Below, one piece after another: positions 53,337 through 62,485 of a DNA stretch of 64,000 nucleotides (the stretch's first letter is position 1; each line of letters opens with the position of its first letter). The position numbers and the translations under genes are program-made. Location: contig CANQJL010000014.1 of NCBI GenBank assembly GCA_947624245.1, forward strand, positions 1-64,000. Direction: 5' to 3'. A model generated the notes under the pieces. That model searched no databases. It had not been told where the DNA came from and saw only the letters and a list, made by a program, of their open reading frames with translations. The DNA comes from an uncultured Acetatifactor sp. (GTDB lineage Bacteria; Bacillota; Clostridia; Lachnospirales; Lachnospiraceae).

Positions 53337-53555
53337 TCAGCCCAGCAGATTTTTCAATGCCTCCATGCCGTCGGCGTCCACCGCCTCCTTGTTGGCGTTC
53401 TGAATCTGAATGTATACCTCCTTGCGGTATACCGGCACCTCCTTGGGCGCCGCGATGCCGATCTTCACCTGCTCGCCCTTCACCTCAAGAACAGTGATCT
53501 CAATATTATTGTTGATAATGATAGCCTCGTTCTTTTTTCGCGATAATGCCAGCAT
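53337..53555 (-). CDS. csrA: carbon storage regulator / translational repressor CsrA
   Basis: This 72-residue RNA-binding protein starts MLALSRKKNEAIIINNNIEI and has the core VKGEQVKIGIAAPKEVPVYRKEVY, the residues that bind GGA motifs in mRNA leaders. In Bacillus it represses flagellin translation and is freed or captured by FliW. Its ATG follows the fliW stop by one base, so the two are coupled. Confidence 0.97.
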   Translation of the reverse strand: MLALSRKKNEAIIINNNIEITVLEVKGEQVKIGIAAPKEVPVYRKEVYIQIQNANKEAVDADGMEALKNLLG

Positions 53556-53556
53556 A

Positions 53557-54015
53557 TTATTCACCCGCCTTTCTCGCCTGCAGAATATCATAGACGGGAT
53601 ACTTTACGGGATAATCGCCCCGCTCCACAATGACCTGGCACGCCTTGCGCTCCTCTACATTGATCACAAAGGGACCCTGCAGGTTCACGCTCATTTTGGT
53701 CAGATCGCTGGGTACGGTAATGGTCACCAGCACCAGAATGTTGTCTGCCGTGATCTTGCCCGCGCTTGTCAACAGTTCATCGTCCACCTCGGGATCATAA
53801 TCCGGTCTCACGATCAGGGGATCCATCACCGGCATAGCAAACCCCGGCTCATCCAACGACTGCAGGAAACGAATACCGGCTTCGGTCCCCTTCTCCTCGT
53901 CGTGAAGAAGCGCAAACCGTTTCAGATCCGGAAAACCAATGATTCCGTTCTCAAAGGTTATGATCTTCTCGTCAGCGATTTCGATTTCCCCAAAAATCTT
54001 TGTAACAATTTTCAT
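53557..54015 (-). CDS. fliW: flagellar assembly factor FliW
   Basis: This 152-residue protein has the FliW signature FENGIIGFPDLKRFALLHDE (about 24-43), FAMPVMDPLIVRPDY and LVLVTITVPSDLTKMSVNLQ (about 89-108). FliW binds either flagellin or CsrA; when flagellin leaves the cell, FliW frees itself to inhibit CsrA. It lies between flgL and csrA. Confidence 0.97.
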   Translation of the reverse strand: MKIVTKIFGEIEIADEKIITFENGIIGFPDLKRFALLHDEEKGTEAGIRFLQSLDEPGFAMPVMDPLIVRPDYDPEVDDELLTSAGKITADNILVLVTITVPSDLTKMSVNLQGPFVINVEERKACQVIVERGDYPVKYPVYDILQARKAGE

Positions 54016-54073
54016 AAATGATAACCAGCCTTTCCGTAGTCTGTTTTCATAAGGTACTCTATTTCAACAGCGG

Positions 54074-55651
54074 TCAGATATAATTCAACAGCGTGCTCTG
54101 CATTACCTTGCCCGCCGCCAGCAGAGCGGCCTCATACACCGTCGTGGCGCTCTTCATCTGGATAGTGACCTCTGCTATATCTATGTCCTCATTGTTGCTC
54201 TTTAACGTCTCGAAGGTGGTCTTCTGGGTCTGCATACGGTTCTCCACCAGCTCCAGCTTGCTGCCCCTGTTTCCGCAGTCGGTGATGCAGAGGTTCGCAT
54301 CGTCAAGATACCCCTGAAAAGCGGTGATTCCCGACTCGAACATTTTCTGTTCCTTATCCTTTGCCAGCGTCAGCGCCTTCTCCACCGCGTCAAGCTGCTC
54401 CTGCAGGTGCGCCGTGGCAGTCTCGTCGCCCTCCGCCTCCGTCATGAGCTTGGACAGATTCTTCTTAACGCTCTCCAGATCGAGGACATTCTGCATGGCC
54501 GTCACCAGATCGTCAGCCTCTCTGCCGATGCCGTGCTCAAAGCATTCATCTGCAGTGGAATTGACGCGAATGGTCTGATTAAAGCCCACGTCGTACTCAA
54601 TGATCTGACGGTCGGGATTCTCCGACAGATAGTCCTCATTGTACCTGACCTCGTTCTCCGCGCCGGGATCCGAGGTACATGCAAAGTAGTGCTGCGGCCG
54701 CAGATCGCCTTTCTCCCAGTGCTCCTTCTGATAGGTCACGCGAATCTCGCCCTCATTGGCCGTGGTGCTCTCGTCATCTTTGGCCGACATGAGATCGTTA
54801 TATCTGTTCTCTCCCAGAAGCAGCTCGCCCGTCTCAGGCACCAAAATGATGGCATCGGGATCGTTTGCCGCCATCGTGTAAGGATCCTCGTAAGAATGTA
54901 CCGTCTGAATATCCCCGTCGCTCCATGTCACATCTTCATAGGATACCGTCACGGAACCGTCGTCTCCCTCTGTCTCCACTCTTCGTTTAAAGCTGACGGA
55001 CGGCGTCGCTCCGTCTCCCACACAGTCGTTATAGGCCAGACGGATACGGTGGCAGTTCACCGCATTTATCTCCTGCTCTGTCACGTCCACGTCCATATAG
55101 TTGCTGGCGTTGATATTCAGCAGATCGTCCGTGAACACCTTGGTCACATCGTCAATGGCCTTGGAATCCAGCTGTTCGGTAATCTCAAAGAGCTGATTCA
55201 TCTCCTTGTCAAAGCTGAGCGAGGTGTCGGTGCGGTGTCCGGTGAACACATATCTGCCCGCGTAGTCCGCATCGCCCGTGGCGTAGACTTCCTTTGACAG
55301 CGATTTCAACTGCTCCAGAATAATCTCCCTGTCCTCCGTCTTCAGGGGACCGTTGGATCCCTTGGTGCACTGGCTGATCATATTGGTCAGGATCTGAGTC
55401 AGATTATTCAGTGCGTCCTGGGTCACGTTGATCCAGCTCTCCGCATCCGGAATGTTCTTGCTGTAGTACTGGGTCACTTCCGTCACGCTGCTCCTGAGGC
55501 GCAATGCCCTGATCGCAACCACCGGGTCGTCGGAAGGCCGGTTGATCTTCTTCTCCGTGGACATCTGATTGCTCAGCTTATCCTCATACACCTTATTGGT
55601 ATTGATGTTGGAGAGATTGTTCTGCTGCATGATCTTGTTGGTTATTCTCAT
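54074..55651 (-). CDS. flgL: flagellar hook-associated protein FlgL (large form)
   Basis: This 525-residue protein has the flagellin-like N-terminus MRITNKIMQQNNLSNINTNK with LSTEKKINRPSDDP-type sequence (QMSTEKKINRPSDDPVVAI) and a flagellin-like C-terminus (SATTVYEAALLAAGKVMQST). The ends form the coiled coil of HAP3. Typical FlgL has about 300 residues; the extra 200 here lie in the middle (about 180-360) and are acidic, likely a surface-exposed domain. It follows the second flgK by 68 bases. Confidence 0.94.
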   Translation of the reverse strand: MRITNKIMQQNNLSNINTNKVYEDKLSNQMSTEKKINRPSDDPVVAIRALRLRSSVTEVTQYYSKNIPDAESWINVTQDALNNLTQILTNMISQCTKGSNGPLKTEDREIILEQLKSLSKEVYATGDADYAGRYVFTGHRTDTSLSFDKEMNQLFEITEQLDSKAIDDVTKVFTDDLLNINASNYMDVDVTEQEINAVNCHRIRLAYNDCVGDGATPSVSFKRRVETEGDDGSVTVSYEDVTWSDGDIQTVHSYEDPYTMAANDPDAIILVPETGELLLGENRYNDLMSAKDDESTTANEGEIRVTYQKEHWEKGDLRPQHYFACTSDPGAENEVRYNEDYLSENPDRQIIEYDVGFNQTIRVNSTADECFEHGIGREADDLVTAMQNVLDLESVKKNLSKLMTEAEGDETATAHLQEQLDAVEKALTLAKDKEQKMFESGITAFQGYLDDANLCITDCGNRGSKLELVENRMQTQKTTFETLKSNNEDIDIAEVTIQMKSATTVYEAALLAAGKVMQSTLLNYI

Positions 55652-55719
55652 GATGATCTCCTTCCCGAACTCCGCCTCCTTGCGCTTTTATGTTCCGTCA
55701 AACGCCGTCCTTAGCGTTT

Positions 55720-57975
55720 TCAGACTCCCGTCTGCAGTATCAGCTGGTCGTACATCTCCGACAAGGTCTGAATGATCTGGCAGGCAAGATTGTATCCGTT
55801 CTGATATTTCACCAGATTTACGGCCTCCTCGTCCTCATCTACACCGGAGATCGACATTCTCTGAACATCGATGGTGCCGGCCACATCGCTGAAGCTCTGG
55901 TAGAAAGTATTGGCCCGCTGTGCATTCAGCGCAACGTCCGACAGGACGCACTGCAGAAATTCCGATGCGGAACAGCCTCTGAAGCTCATCTTGGTCTTGT
56001 CTGTGACAAGGAGCTTCAAATCGTTCAGCAGATCGTTCTGCTCTACGCCGTCTCCCTGCGCGTAGCGGTTGGCCACACGGCTGGGATCTATCAGCATCGC
56101 GGCAAGTATGCCGAAATTGGAAGCCGTCATGCGGTAGTAGCTGTCATCGGCCACGTTCACCGTGAACACGCCGTCTGCCAGAATCTCCTGCGCCTCATCC
56201 TCCGCCTGTTTTTTATAGCCTTCGGTATAATTCTCGATCTCAGCGTCTGCATATTCTTTTGCAGCCTTCTCTGCCTTCTTCGTGGCCTCGGCTTCCAGCT
56301 CCGCCTGAGCCTGTGCCTTCAGGTCATCGTCCGAGGGAATGGTCGGCACGGGATTCCGGCTCTGAAGCTCTGCCTTGATCTCGTCTGCCCGCTGCGCGAT
56401 CTCCGCTTCTGTAGGAGCCTGATACACCTCGTTCTTCTTATCCTGAAAGAGCTCCTGATATTTCGCTCCCACAAGCTCATTGTAAATATCGTCCGTCAGC
56501 TCCTGCCTTACTTCGTCCCGGGTCTTGCCGTAATACTTGTCATATCTGGTCCCGTCGGGGAAGTTGAACTGCTCGCTGTCGGTGGCATGATCCGCGGAGA
56601 ACATCTGGATTCCCTGATTGCCGGAGGAGTCATAGCCGCTGGTGAGGATATCGTTGAATTTTTGGGAAAATGTCCTCAGCCACTCGTTCATCTGGCTCAT
56701 ATAATAGGGAACGCCCTGATAGGCAATGGAGGCGCCTATGGTGGCATTCTTACCCACTCTGTCGTTGGTGAGCCGTGCCGGATTCAGCTCCCTGTCCGAC
56801 GAGAGCGTGAATGTATAGCTGTATATCGGATTTCCGTCGTCGTCATAGCTGATGGTGTACTCCCAGGAATCGTAATAGAACTCCTGATTTCCCAGATTGA
56901 TGATGCCGCCCTGATCGGACAGATTACACTTGTTCAGGTCCCTGAGATATTCCTTACCCACCTGTACCGTCACGGTATCGGCGCCGTCGGCGTTAGTACC
57001 CACATCGGAGATCAGTCCGGAAAAATTCTCGCTGTTGTTGCCGTCGCGCATCTCAATCAGGCCTCTCAGCGCTCCGCCCATCGCCGCATTGTAGAGATTG
57101 AACTTCTGTCCGTTCTCCCAGTAGACCTCATACAGTCCGTCGATATCCGTCTGGTTCACCTTCTCATAGGCTGTACGGGCCACACATTCCAAGCTATTGT
57201 ATTCGTTGCCGTCCACCAGCACCTGACCGCCTGCGATCTTCACCACATACCGGTTGGCTCCGGTCTCCCTGTCCGGATTGTTCGTGTCGTATACGGGGGT
57301 CTCCTTCACCTCCACATCTACGATCTGGGAGAGCTGATCGATCAGAAGCGCCCTTCTGTCCCTGAGCTCGTTGGCCTTGACGCCGGTAAGCTCAATCGTA
57401 TTGATCTGCTTGTTCAGAGTAGCGATCTCGCCCGCCAGAGAATTCAGCTCATCTACCTTCAGCTTGATCTCCTGATTCACGTCCTTCTGGAGCTTCTCCA
57501 TATTTCCCGCGAGATTGTTGAAATAGTCCGCCAGGGTAGATGCATAGCCGGTAAACTGAGACTTTGCGGTGGCATCGTTGGGATTCTTCAAAAGCTCGCC
57601 CAGACCCGTGATCATCATCTGATCGAAAATGGTCTTAAAGCCCGGAGAGATTGGCGTGTCGTCGAAATAGTCCTCTATCATTGTCATGTAGTACTGCTTC
57701 TGGCTGTACTCGCCGACTTTCGCGTTGTTGTTCCAATAACGGAAGTCATAAAATTCATCTCTGATCTGCTCGATGGCCAGAGTCTCCACGCCGGCTCCGG
57801 CGCATCCGTAGGTCTGAAATACTCTCAGCGCATTGGAAGCCTGCTGCTTTACCTGCTGTCTGCTGTAGCCCGGCGTCTCCACATTGGCAATGTTATTGGC
57901 TGTGGTATTCTGCGCCGCATTGTTTGCCAGCAGTCCGGAATATGCAATATTTAATCCGAAAAATGTTGAGGGCAT
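55720..57975 (-). CDS. flgK: flagellar hook-associated protein FlgK, long copy
   Basis: This 751-residue protein has the rod/hook-type N-terminus GLNIAYSGLLANNAAQNTTA (about 7-26) with NIANVETPGYSRQQV, then helical FlgK domains. A long Glu/Ala/Lys-rich insertion predicted to be coiled coil lies at about 470-600. The C-terminus is NLVKYQNGYNLACQIIQTLSEMYDQLI, here split at NLVKYQNGYNLA. It joins hook and filament. It is longer than usual FlgK (about 550) and lies directly after a second flgK. GGAGG stands before the ATG. Confidence 0.93.
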   Translation of the reverse strand: MPSTFFGLNIAYSGLLANNAAQNTTANNIANVETPGYSRQQVKQQASNALRVFQTYGCAGAGVETLAIEQIRDEFYDFRYWNNNAKVGEYSQKQYYMTMIEDYFDDTPISPGFKTIFDQMMITGLGELLKNPNDATAKSQFTGYASTLADYFNNLAGNMEKLQKDVNQEIKLKVDELNSLAGEIATLNKQINTIELTGVKANELRDRRALLIDQLSQIVDVEVKETPVYDTNNPDRETGANRYVVKIAGGQVLVDGNEYNSLECVARTAYEKVNQTDIDGLYEVYWENGQKFNLYNAAMGGALRGLIEMRDGNNSENFSGLISDVGTNADGADTVTVQVGKEYLRDLNKCNLSDQGGIINLGNQEFYYDSWEYTISYDDDGNPIYSYTFTLSSDRELNPARLTNDRVGKNATIGASIAYQGVPYYMSQMNEWLRTFSQKFNDILTSGYDSSGNQGIQMFSADHATDSEQFNFPDGTRYDKYYGKTRDEVRQELTDDIYNELVGAKYQELFQDKKNEVYQAPTEAEIAQRADEIKAELQSRNPVPTIPSDDDLKAQAQAELEAEATKKAEKAAKEYADAEIENYTEGYKKQAEDEAQEILADGVFTVNVADDSYYRMTASNFGILAAMLIDPSRVANRYAQGDGVEQNDLLNDLKLLVTDKTKMSFRGCSASEFLQCVLSDVALNAQRANTFYQSFSDVAGTIDVQRMSISGVDEDEEAVNLVKYQNGYNLACQIIQTLSEMYDQLILQTGV

Positions 57976-57997
57976 CTAGTACCTCCTTCCCGCTCCG

Positions 57998-59734
57998 TTA
58001 CATGCCGAGCGTGTTGATGATGTGCTCCAGCATCTCGCTTAACACATTGATATAACGGCTGGATGCGTTGTAGGCATTCTGAAACTTGATCATATTGGAC
58101 AGCTCCTCGTCGGAGGACACTCCGACTACCTGCTCTCTGGCGCTGCAGATGCCTTCCACCGTGTTCGTCTGATTCTCGTAAATACTTCTCTGAACATAGC
58201 CGGAATTGCCCACCTGGCTCACCAGATCCGTATAATAATCCACAAAGGACGTCTTCTTTCTGACATTGGGATTTAAGGTGTATTCCTCTTCCTGAAAAGC
58301 TGCCTTCAGCGCCTCTGCCGTCGCCAGATCTTCCTTGCCGTCCGGCAGCCTGAAGCCCAGCATGGAGGGCTGCTGCATCAATTCCGGATGAATCATCAGA
58401 TTGCCGCAGGTGTAAAGGGAATCCAGCTGCTCGGCATTTTCCTCATTGTATACCCAATATTCCTTTCCGTCTGCTCCGGTATACTTGGTATATCCTTCGG
58501 TAGTGGCTTTGGAGAAAAGCTGAATGGGGCTGCCGTCGCTCATGCGCAGATAACCGCCCTCCTTCGATTCGCAGTACCGCACATTGGAAAGCGTGATCTC
58601 GTTGCCGTTCTCATCGAGCACCGTCAAATCGCCCTGCTCTACTCCGGAAGCCTCCGCCAGAATGTCGTTCACCTTGGTCACCACGTTGTGTATCAGCTGG
58701 TCGAATTCCGCCTGCACATTCATCAGAATCGACTGAGAGACCTGATCGTAATTCCCCTCGATATCGGTATAGTTGGCTCTGTGATCGCCTCTTGCAAGAA
58801 GCATGGACTTCAGCCCACCGATGTCCGTGTTCAGATCGGAGGAAATCTCTCTGTCGAGGTTGAACACCTTCGCGTTCTCTATGTTATATTTTCTTGTTCC
58901 GTCGTCCTGAATCGTATAATCCGCGTTCTGGGGCCAGAAGGGTGTGTAAAAGCCGGTAGTCGCATCTACGTCCAGCCCGATCTCATAGCAGGTGCCGCCC
59001 TTTACAAAATCGACGCCCTCAATCTGCACCCACACATTGCCTTCCAGGTCCTCATCATATCTGATATCTGTCAGCGCTCCCAATTCATCCAGAATCTGGT
59101 TGCGGGCATCGCGCAGATCGTTGGCGTGCTCGATGCCGCCCGCCTCGATAGCCCGAATGCGATCGTTCAGCTCCAACAGTTGTTTTCCGTATGCATTGAT
59201 CTTGTCGACCTGTGTCTTGACCTGATAGTTCAGATTATCCTGATAGGAGGCAAGCCCGTCGTATACGGAGGAAGCCTTCAGAATAAATTCCGATGCTCTC
59301 TGCACCAGCAGCCCCTGTGTCACGGAGCTGGCAGGATCCTTGGACAGTTCCTGTATAGCCGTCCAGAAATCCGTTATCGTGTTTTGGAAAGCCTCGCCGT
59401 TCATCTCACCCAGCTGGCTCTCCACCTCTTCCATGACCTCCGTGGACACCTCATAAAACATACTGCGTCCGGATTCCTTGCGGTACGTCTTGTCCAGAAA
59501 GTAATCTCTCACCTGTTTTGCGCGGGAATAAGTGACACCCAAGCCTACCTGTTTGTTGTTGACAGACTTCGGGTCCACAGAAAGCGTCACATAACGCCTG
59601 GCAGACAACTGCACCTGCTGCCTTGTGTAGCCGGTGGTGTCTATATTAGAAAGATTGTGCGCTGTGGTGTTCAGCGCACTTTGACTGGTCTGTAATCCGG
59701 ATGCTCCGACATATAAACTACCCATCAACGGCAT
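57998..59734 (-). CDS. flgK: flagellar hook-associated protein FlgK, first copy
   Basis: This 578-residue protein has MGSLYVGASGLQTSQSALNT and NLSNIDTTGYTRQQVQLSAR at the N-terminus, and LSNMIKFQNAYNASSRYINV at the C-terminus, as in standard FlgK. Its length is typical. The ATG at 59734 is preferred because GAGG lies eight bases before it. It follows flgN and precedes the longer flgK copy by 22 bases. Confidence 0.94.
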   Translation of the reverse strand: MPLMGSLYVGASGLQTSQSALNTTAHNLSNIDTTGYTRQQVQLSARRYVTLSVDPKSVNNKQVGLGVTYSRAKQVRDYFLDKTYRKESGRSMFYEVSTEVMEEVESQLGEMNGEAFQNTITDFWTAIQELSKDPASSVTQGLLVQRASEFILKASSVYDGLASYQDNLNYQVKTQVDKINAYGKQLLELNDRIRAIEAGGIEHANDLRDARNQILDELGALTDIRYDEDLEGNVWVQIEGVDFVKGGTCYEIGLDVDATTGFYTPFWPQNADYTIQDDGTRKYNIENAKVFNLDREISSDLNTDIGGLKSMLLARGDHRANYTDIEGNYDQVSQSILMNVQAEFDQLIHNVVTKVNDILAEASGVEQGDLTVLDENGNEITLSNVRYCESKEGGYLRMSDGSPIQLFSKATTEGYTKYTGADGKEYWVYNEENAEQLDSLYTCGNLMIHPELMQQPSMLGFRLPDGKEDLATAEALKAAFQEEEYTLNPNVRKKTSFVDYYTDLVSQVGNSGYVQRSIYENQTNTVEGICSAREQVVGVSSDEELSNMIKFQNAYNASSRYINVLSEMLEHIINTLGM

Positions 59735-59774
59735 AATCATCACCTCGACATTTCACGGGGAATATTTCCTGCAA

Positions 59775-60293
59775 TCACTGCTTCGCGTCAAAGCCGCCGC
59801 CCATGGCACCCATGGTATCGCCGGCATTATAAGCGCCCTTTGTGTAGTTCGCCGTCTCCGGCGCGGCTCTCATGGCCTGCACCAGATTCATCTCGAACTC
59901 CACCATCTCCAGCGCATCCAGCAGCAGCTCCCTGTTGTGCTCATTGAGCTGCTTCAATGCGTGGACCACACTCTGCAATCTGTCGTGTACCTCTGACAGC
60001 TTCGCCTGCTCCTCAGGTCTGGCCGACATCATCTCGATCAGATTCGTGAGCTTCATCGTTTCAACATCCCTGTTCAATACGTTGGCGATGTCCGCAGTCA
60101 CCTCGATCCGCTTTTTGTCCAGATTGTGGAGCCTGCTTACCATTGCCTGTTCATCATCCGTGATTTTCTGTAAATTATCAAGATCGCCGCTAACGATCAG
60201 CGGCGTCTTCTTCTGAGACAACTGAAAAAGCCCTTCGTATATGGTGCTTTCCTGATTCAGCACCTCTATCAGATTCTCCATCAAGCTCGCCAC
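59775..60293 (-). CDS. flgN: flagellar export chaperone FlgN
   Basis: This 172-residue, helical protein starts MENLIEVLNQESTIYEGLFQ and has EQAMVSRLHNLDKKRIEVTA, typical of FlgN, and an extended C-terminal tail. It binds FlgK and FlgL for export. The start at 60293 is a GTG after GAGG; an ATG at 60281 is an alternative. It lies between flgM and flgK, the standard order. Confidence 0.92.
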   Translation of the reverse strand: MASLMENLIEVLNQESTIYEGLFQLSQKKTPLIVSGDLDNLQKITDDEQAMVSRLHNLDKKRIEVTADIANVLNRDVETMKLTNLIEMMSARPEEQAKLSEVHDRLQSVVHALKQLNEHNRELLLDALEMVEFEMNLVQAMRAAPETANYTKGAYNAGDTMGAMGGGFDAKQ

Positions 60294-60300
60294 GAGACTT

Positions 60301-60576
60301 TTACCTCATTTCCTCATACTTGCGCAGCAGCTTTTCCGCAAAGGTACCGTTGTCTACCGCATAAGTGCCGTTCTGGACCTTTGCCTTGACGGAAGCCGTC
60401 AGTTCTTCTCTGATATCAGGACTCGCGGCCACTGCAGCCTTAGCTGTCTGGAAATCCTTTCCGAGACTGCTGATCTGTACCTGGTCGGCCTTAGCTGCGC
60501 TGCCGGTCTGCTGAGTCTTATTCACTTTCTTCGTCTGATACATCTGCTGTACCTGACTGTATGCTTCGATACGCAT
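60301..60576 (-). CDS. flgM: anti-sigma-28 factor FlgM
   Basis: This 91-residue protein has the FlgM motif DQVQISSLGKDFQTAKAAVA (about 31-50) and a C-terminal helical region ending KLLRKYEEMR. FlgM holds sigma-28 inactive until the hook is finished and FlgM is exported. It is the first gene of the operon, behind a consensus sigma-28 promoter, which gives negative feedback. GGAGG lies before the ATG. Confidence 0.95.
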   Translation of the reverse strand: MRIEAYSQVQQMYQTKKVNKTQQTGSAAKADQVQISSLGKDFQTAKAAVAASPDIREELTASVKAKVQNGTYAVDNGTFAEKLLRKYEEMR

Positions 60577-60660
60577 TAAGGATCCCTCCTTCCTGTATTG
60601 CTATGGCCATTGCCTTTATGACCACCGCCATCCTGGCTGTTATTTCATTCCTTATTATTT

Positions 60661-60687
60661 TTATCGGCAGTTATAAAAATTACTTTA
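60661..60687 (-). promoter_or_regulatory. consensus sigma-28 promoter of flgM operon
   Basis: TAAA, 15 bases, GCCGATAA on the minus strand: a perfect sigma-28 (FliA/SigD) match, about 85 bases before flgM. Confidence 0.92.
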
Positions 60688-60719
60688 GCCAAAAAAAGCA
60701 AAAATTCGGGATCGTTTTC

Positions 60720-60757
60720 AAAAAGCTCCTGCGGCGCGCCGCCTGCAGGAGCTTTTC
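60720..60757 (-). terminator. terminator after pilT
   Basis: On the minus strand AAGCTCCTGC pairs with GCAGGAGCTT around a GC-rich loop, then TTTTTG. It isolates pilT from the flagellar promoter just downstream. Confidence 0.85.
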
Positions 60758-60772
60758 AGAGAATACTATTCA

Positions 60773-61813
60773 CTACTGCAGCTCCACATTGTCTGCATTG
60801 TACATTTCCATCACTTCATAGGAAATAATACCGGCCTTATTCAGCCTGCTCAGGCTGTCGCTGAAGGTGCACATGCCCTGACGGGCGGAGGTCTGCATGA
60901 CACCGTTGATCTGTACGATCTTGTTGGTGCGGATCAGGCCCTTGATAGCGTCGGTGCCGATCAGTATCTCCATGGCGGCAGTGCGCCCTCCGTATTCCTC
61001 CGTTCTGGGCACCAGCGTCTGGGCGATAATGCCCTGAAGCAGATTTGCAAGCTGCATACGCACCTGCTCCCGCACCTCGATCGGGCATTCGTCGATGATA
61101 CGGTCGATGGTCTGCGCCGCATTTGCCGTGTGCAGCGTCGCAAGCACCAGATGGCCCGTCTCCGCTGCCGTCAGCGCCAATGAAATCGTCTCAAAATCAC
61201 GCATCTCACCGATCAGGATAACATCGGGATCCTCGCGCAGCACACTCCTCAGCGCGGTTTTGAAATCCGGCACGTCCCTGCCCAGCTCTCTCTGATGGAT
61301 AATTGCCTTGCCCGGCTTATAGCGATACTCGATGGGATCTTCGATGGTCACAATATGGCAGGCGCGCTTTTTGTTGATCTCGTCGATCATGGACGCCAGC
61401 GTCGTGGTCTTGCCGCTTCCGGTAGCTCCGGTGACCAGGACCAGCCCTCTTCTCTTGGCTGCCAGCTCGCTGAGAATGGGAGGCATCTCCAGCTCGGCCA
61501 GCGTAGGCACCTGTGTGTTCAGGAGGCGGATCGCCGCGGCCGCACGCCCGTTCTGATGGTATACATTCACTCTCTGCACGGAGCCGTCGCTCAGCTCAAA
61601 GCTGAAGTCCAGATCGACTCCGTCCGTGGTGAATTTCTTCTCCTGCTCCGCGGTGAGGATAGAGTGAATCAGGCGATTGACGCCCACGTCGTCTCTCTCT
61701 TTGAACTTATATAATTCGCCGTTGATACGCACCACCGTGGCATCTCCCACTGTCAGGTGTATATCCGACGCCTGCTTCTGCCTCGCTTCCAAAATCAATT
61801 CTTCAATATCCAT
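60773..61813 (-). CDS. pilT: type IV pilus twitching ATPase PilT-like
   Basis: This 346-residue protein has the PilT/PilU N-terminal domain (ASDIHLTVGDATVVRINGEL), Walker A GATGSGKTTTLAS (about 127-139), the Asp box in ITIEDPIEYRYKPG, Walker B DPDVILIGEMRD and the His box GHLVLATLHT. PilT powers pilus retraction. No pilus assembly genes lie in the window. The start at 61813 is preferred over an ATG at 61825, which touches the ribosome-binding site. It follows the CobU-like gene and ends in a terminator. Confidence 0.93.
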   Translation of the reverse strand: MDIEELILEARQKQASDIHLTVGDATVVRINGELYKFKERDDVGVNRLIHSILTAEQEKKFTTDGVDLDFSFELSDGSVQRVNVYHQNGRAAAAIRLLNTQVPTLAELEMPPILSELAAKRRGLVLVTGATGSGKTTTLASMIDEINKKRACHIVTIEDPIEYRYKPGKAIIHQRELGRDVPDFKTALRSVLREDPDVILIGEMRDFETISLALTAAETGHLVLATLHTANAAQTIDRIIDECPIEVREQVRMQLANLLQGIIAQTLVPRTEEYGGRTAAMEILIGTDAIKGLIRTNKIVQINGVMQTSARQGMCTFSDSLSRLNKAGIISYEVMEMYNADNVELQ

Positions 61814-61841
61814 AAGAGCCCCCATCCTTTCTTATTATATA

Positions 61842-62384
61842 TTATTTGATCTGAAACTGAATGCCGCTGACGGAGAGATATACGTCGCTGGATACATTGG
61901 CAATGCGCTGATTGACCATGCCCAGAATATTATGTCTCGCCAACTGTGCGGTGTCTTCCGGCTTCAGGGAAAATCCCGTCTCCGTTGTGATAACGACGAT
62001 ATCCCCCTCGATGAGCTTCATCTTCTCATACATCGCCATCACGTCATCGATAATGCGCCGCTCGATCATCTTCTCCATATCGGAGTTCATCTGCGCAATA
62101 TACGGGCACATCTCCTCGATCATCCGAACCGTATACGAGCTCAGATCGTCAAACACCGCGAATTTGTGCCTGTCAAATAACCCGCTGGGATTGGAGGTCA
62201 CGTCCTCACGAATATCCCACTCTACATAGTTCTGATTGTTGCTGTAATTGATCCGGTTGCGGGTGTCGTCATCCAGCTTGCCCGGACATATGTACAGCAC
62301 ATTGTCACACGCCGCAAATTGAGAGATCGCCCATCTGGACTTCCCGCTGGCGCCGCCTCCGGTCACAAGAATTGTTCTTGCCAT
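61842..62384 (-). CDS. CobU-like P-loop protein
   Basis: This 180-residue protein starts with ILVTGGGASGKSRWA, a Walker A loop like that of CobU (adenosylcobinamide kinase/guanylyltransferase). It keeps the length and order of CobU, with VLYICPGKLDDDTRNRI and DIVVITTETGFSLKPEDTAQ near the NEVG region. Typical CobU has NEVG and RHRxxRP motifs; here I find TETG and no clear RHR, so the cobalamin reaction is doubtful. No other cobalamin gene is near. It shares an operon with pilT (28-base gap), so it may have another role. Confidence 0.7.
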   Translation of the reverse strand: MARTILVTGGGASGKSRWAISQFAACDNVLYICPGKLDDDTRNRINYSNNQNYVEWDIREDVTSNPSGLFDRHKFAVFDDLSSYTVRMIEEMCPYIAQMNSDMEKMIERRIIDDVMAMYEKMKLIEGDIVVITTETGFSLKPEDTAQLARHNILGMVNQRIANVSSDVYLSVSGIQFQIK

Positions 62385-62415
62385 CTGCCTTCTCCTTTCT
62401 TACCCCATATACTTA

Positions 62416-62444
62416 AATTTACCATCTATTCATAGATTTGTAAA
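62416..62444 (-). promoter_or_regulatory. candidate sigma-A promoter of the CobU-like-pilT operon
   Basis: TTTACA, 17 bases, TAAATT on the minus strand, about 35 bases before the start. Confidence 0.5.
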
Positions 62445-62485
62445 CACAATTTTGCGTCTTCCCACCGGCATGAAATATCACCGGC

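Noticed and set aside
55690-57954. 754-codon plus-strand open frame across flgK
   Set aside because: It mirrors the long flgK gene. The minus strand has the FlgK N- and C-terminal signatures and a ribosome-binding site.
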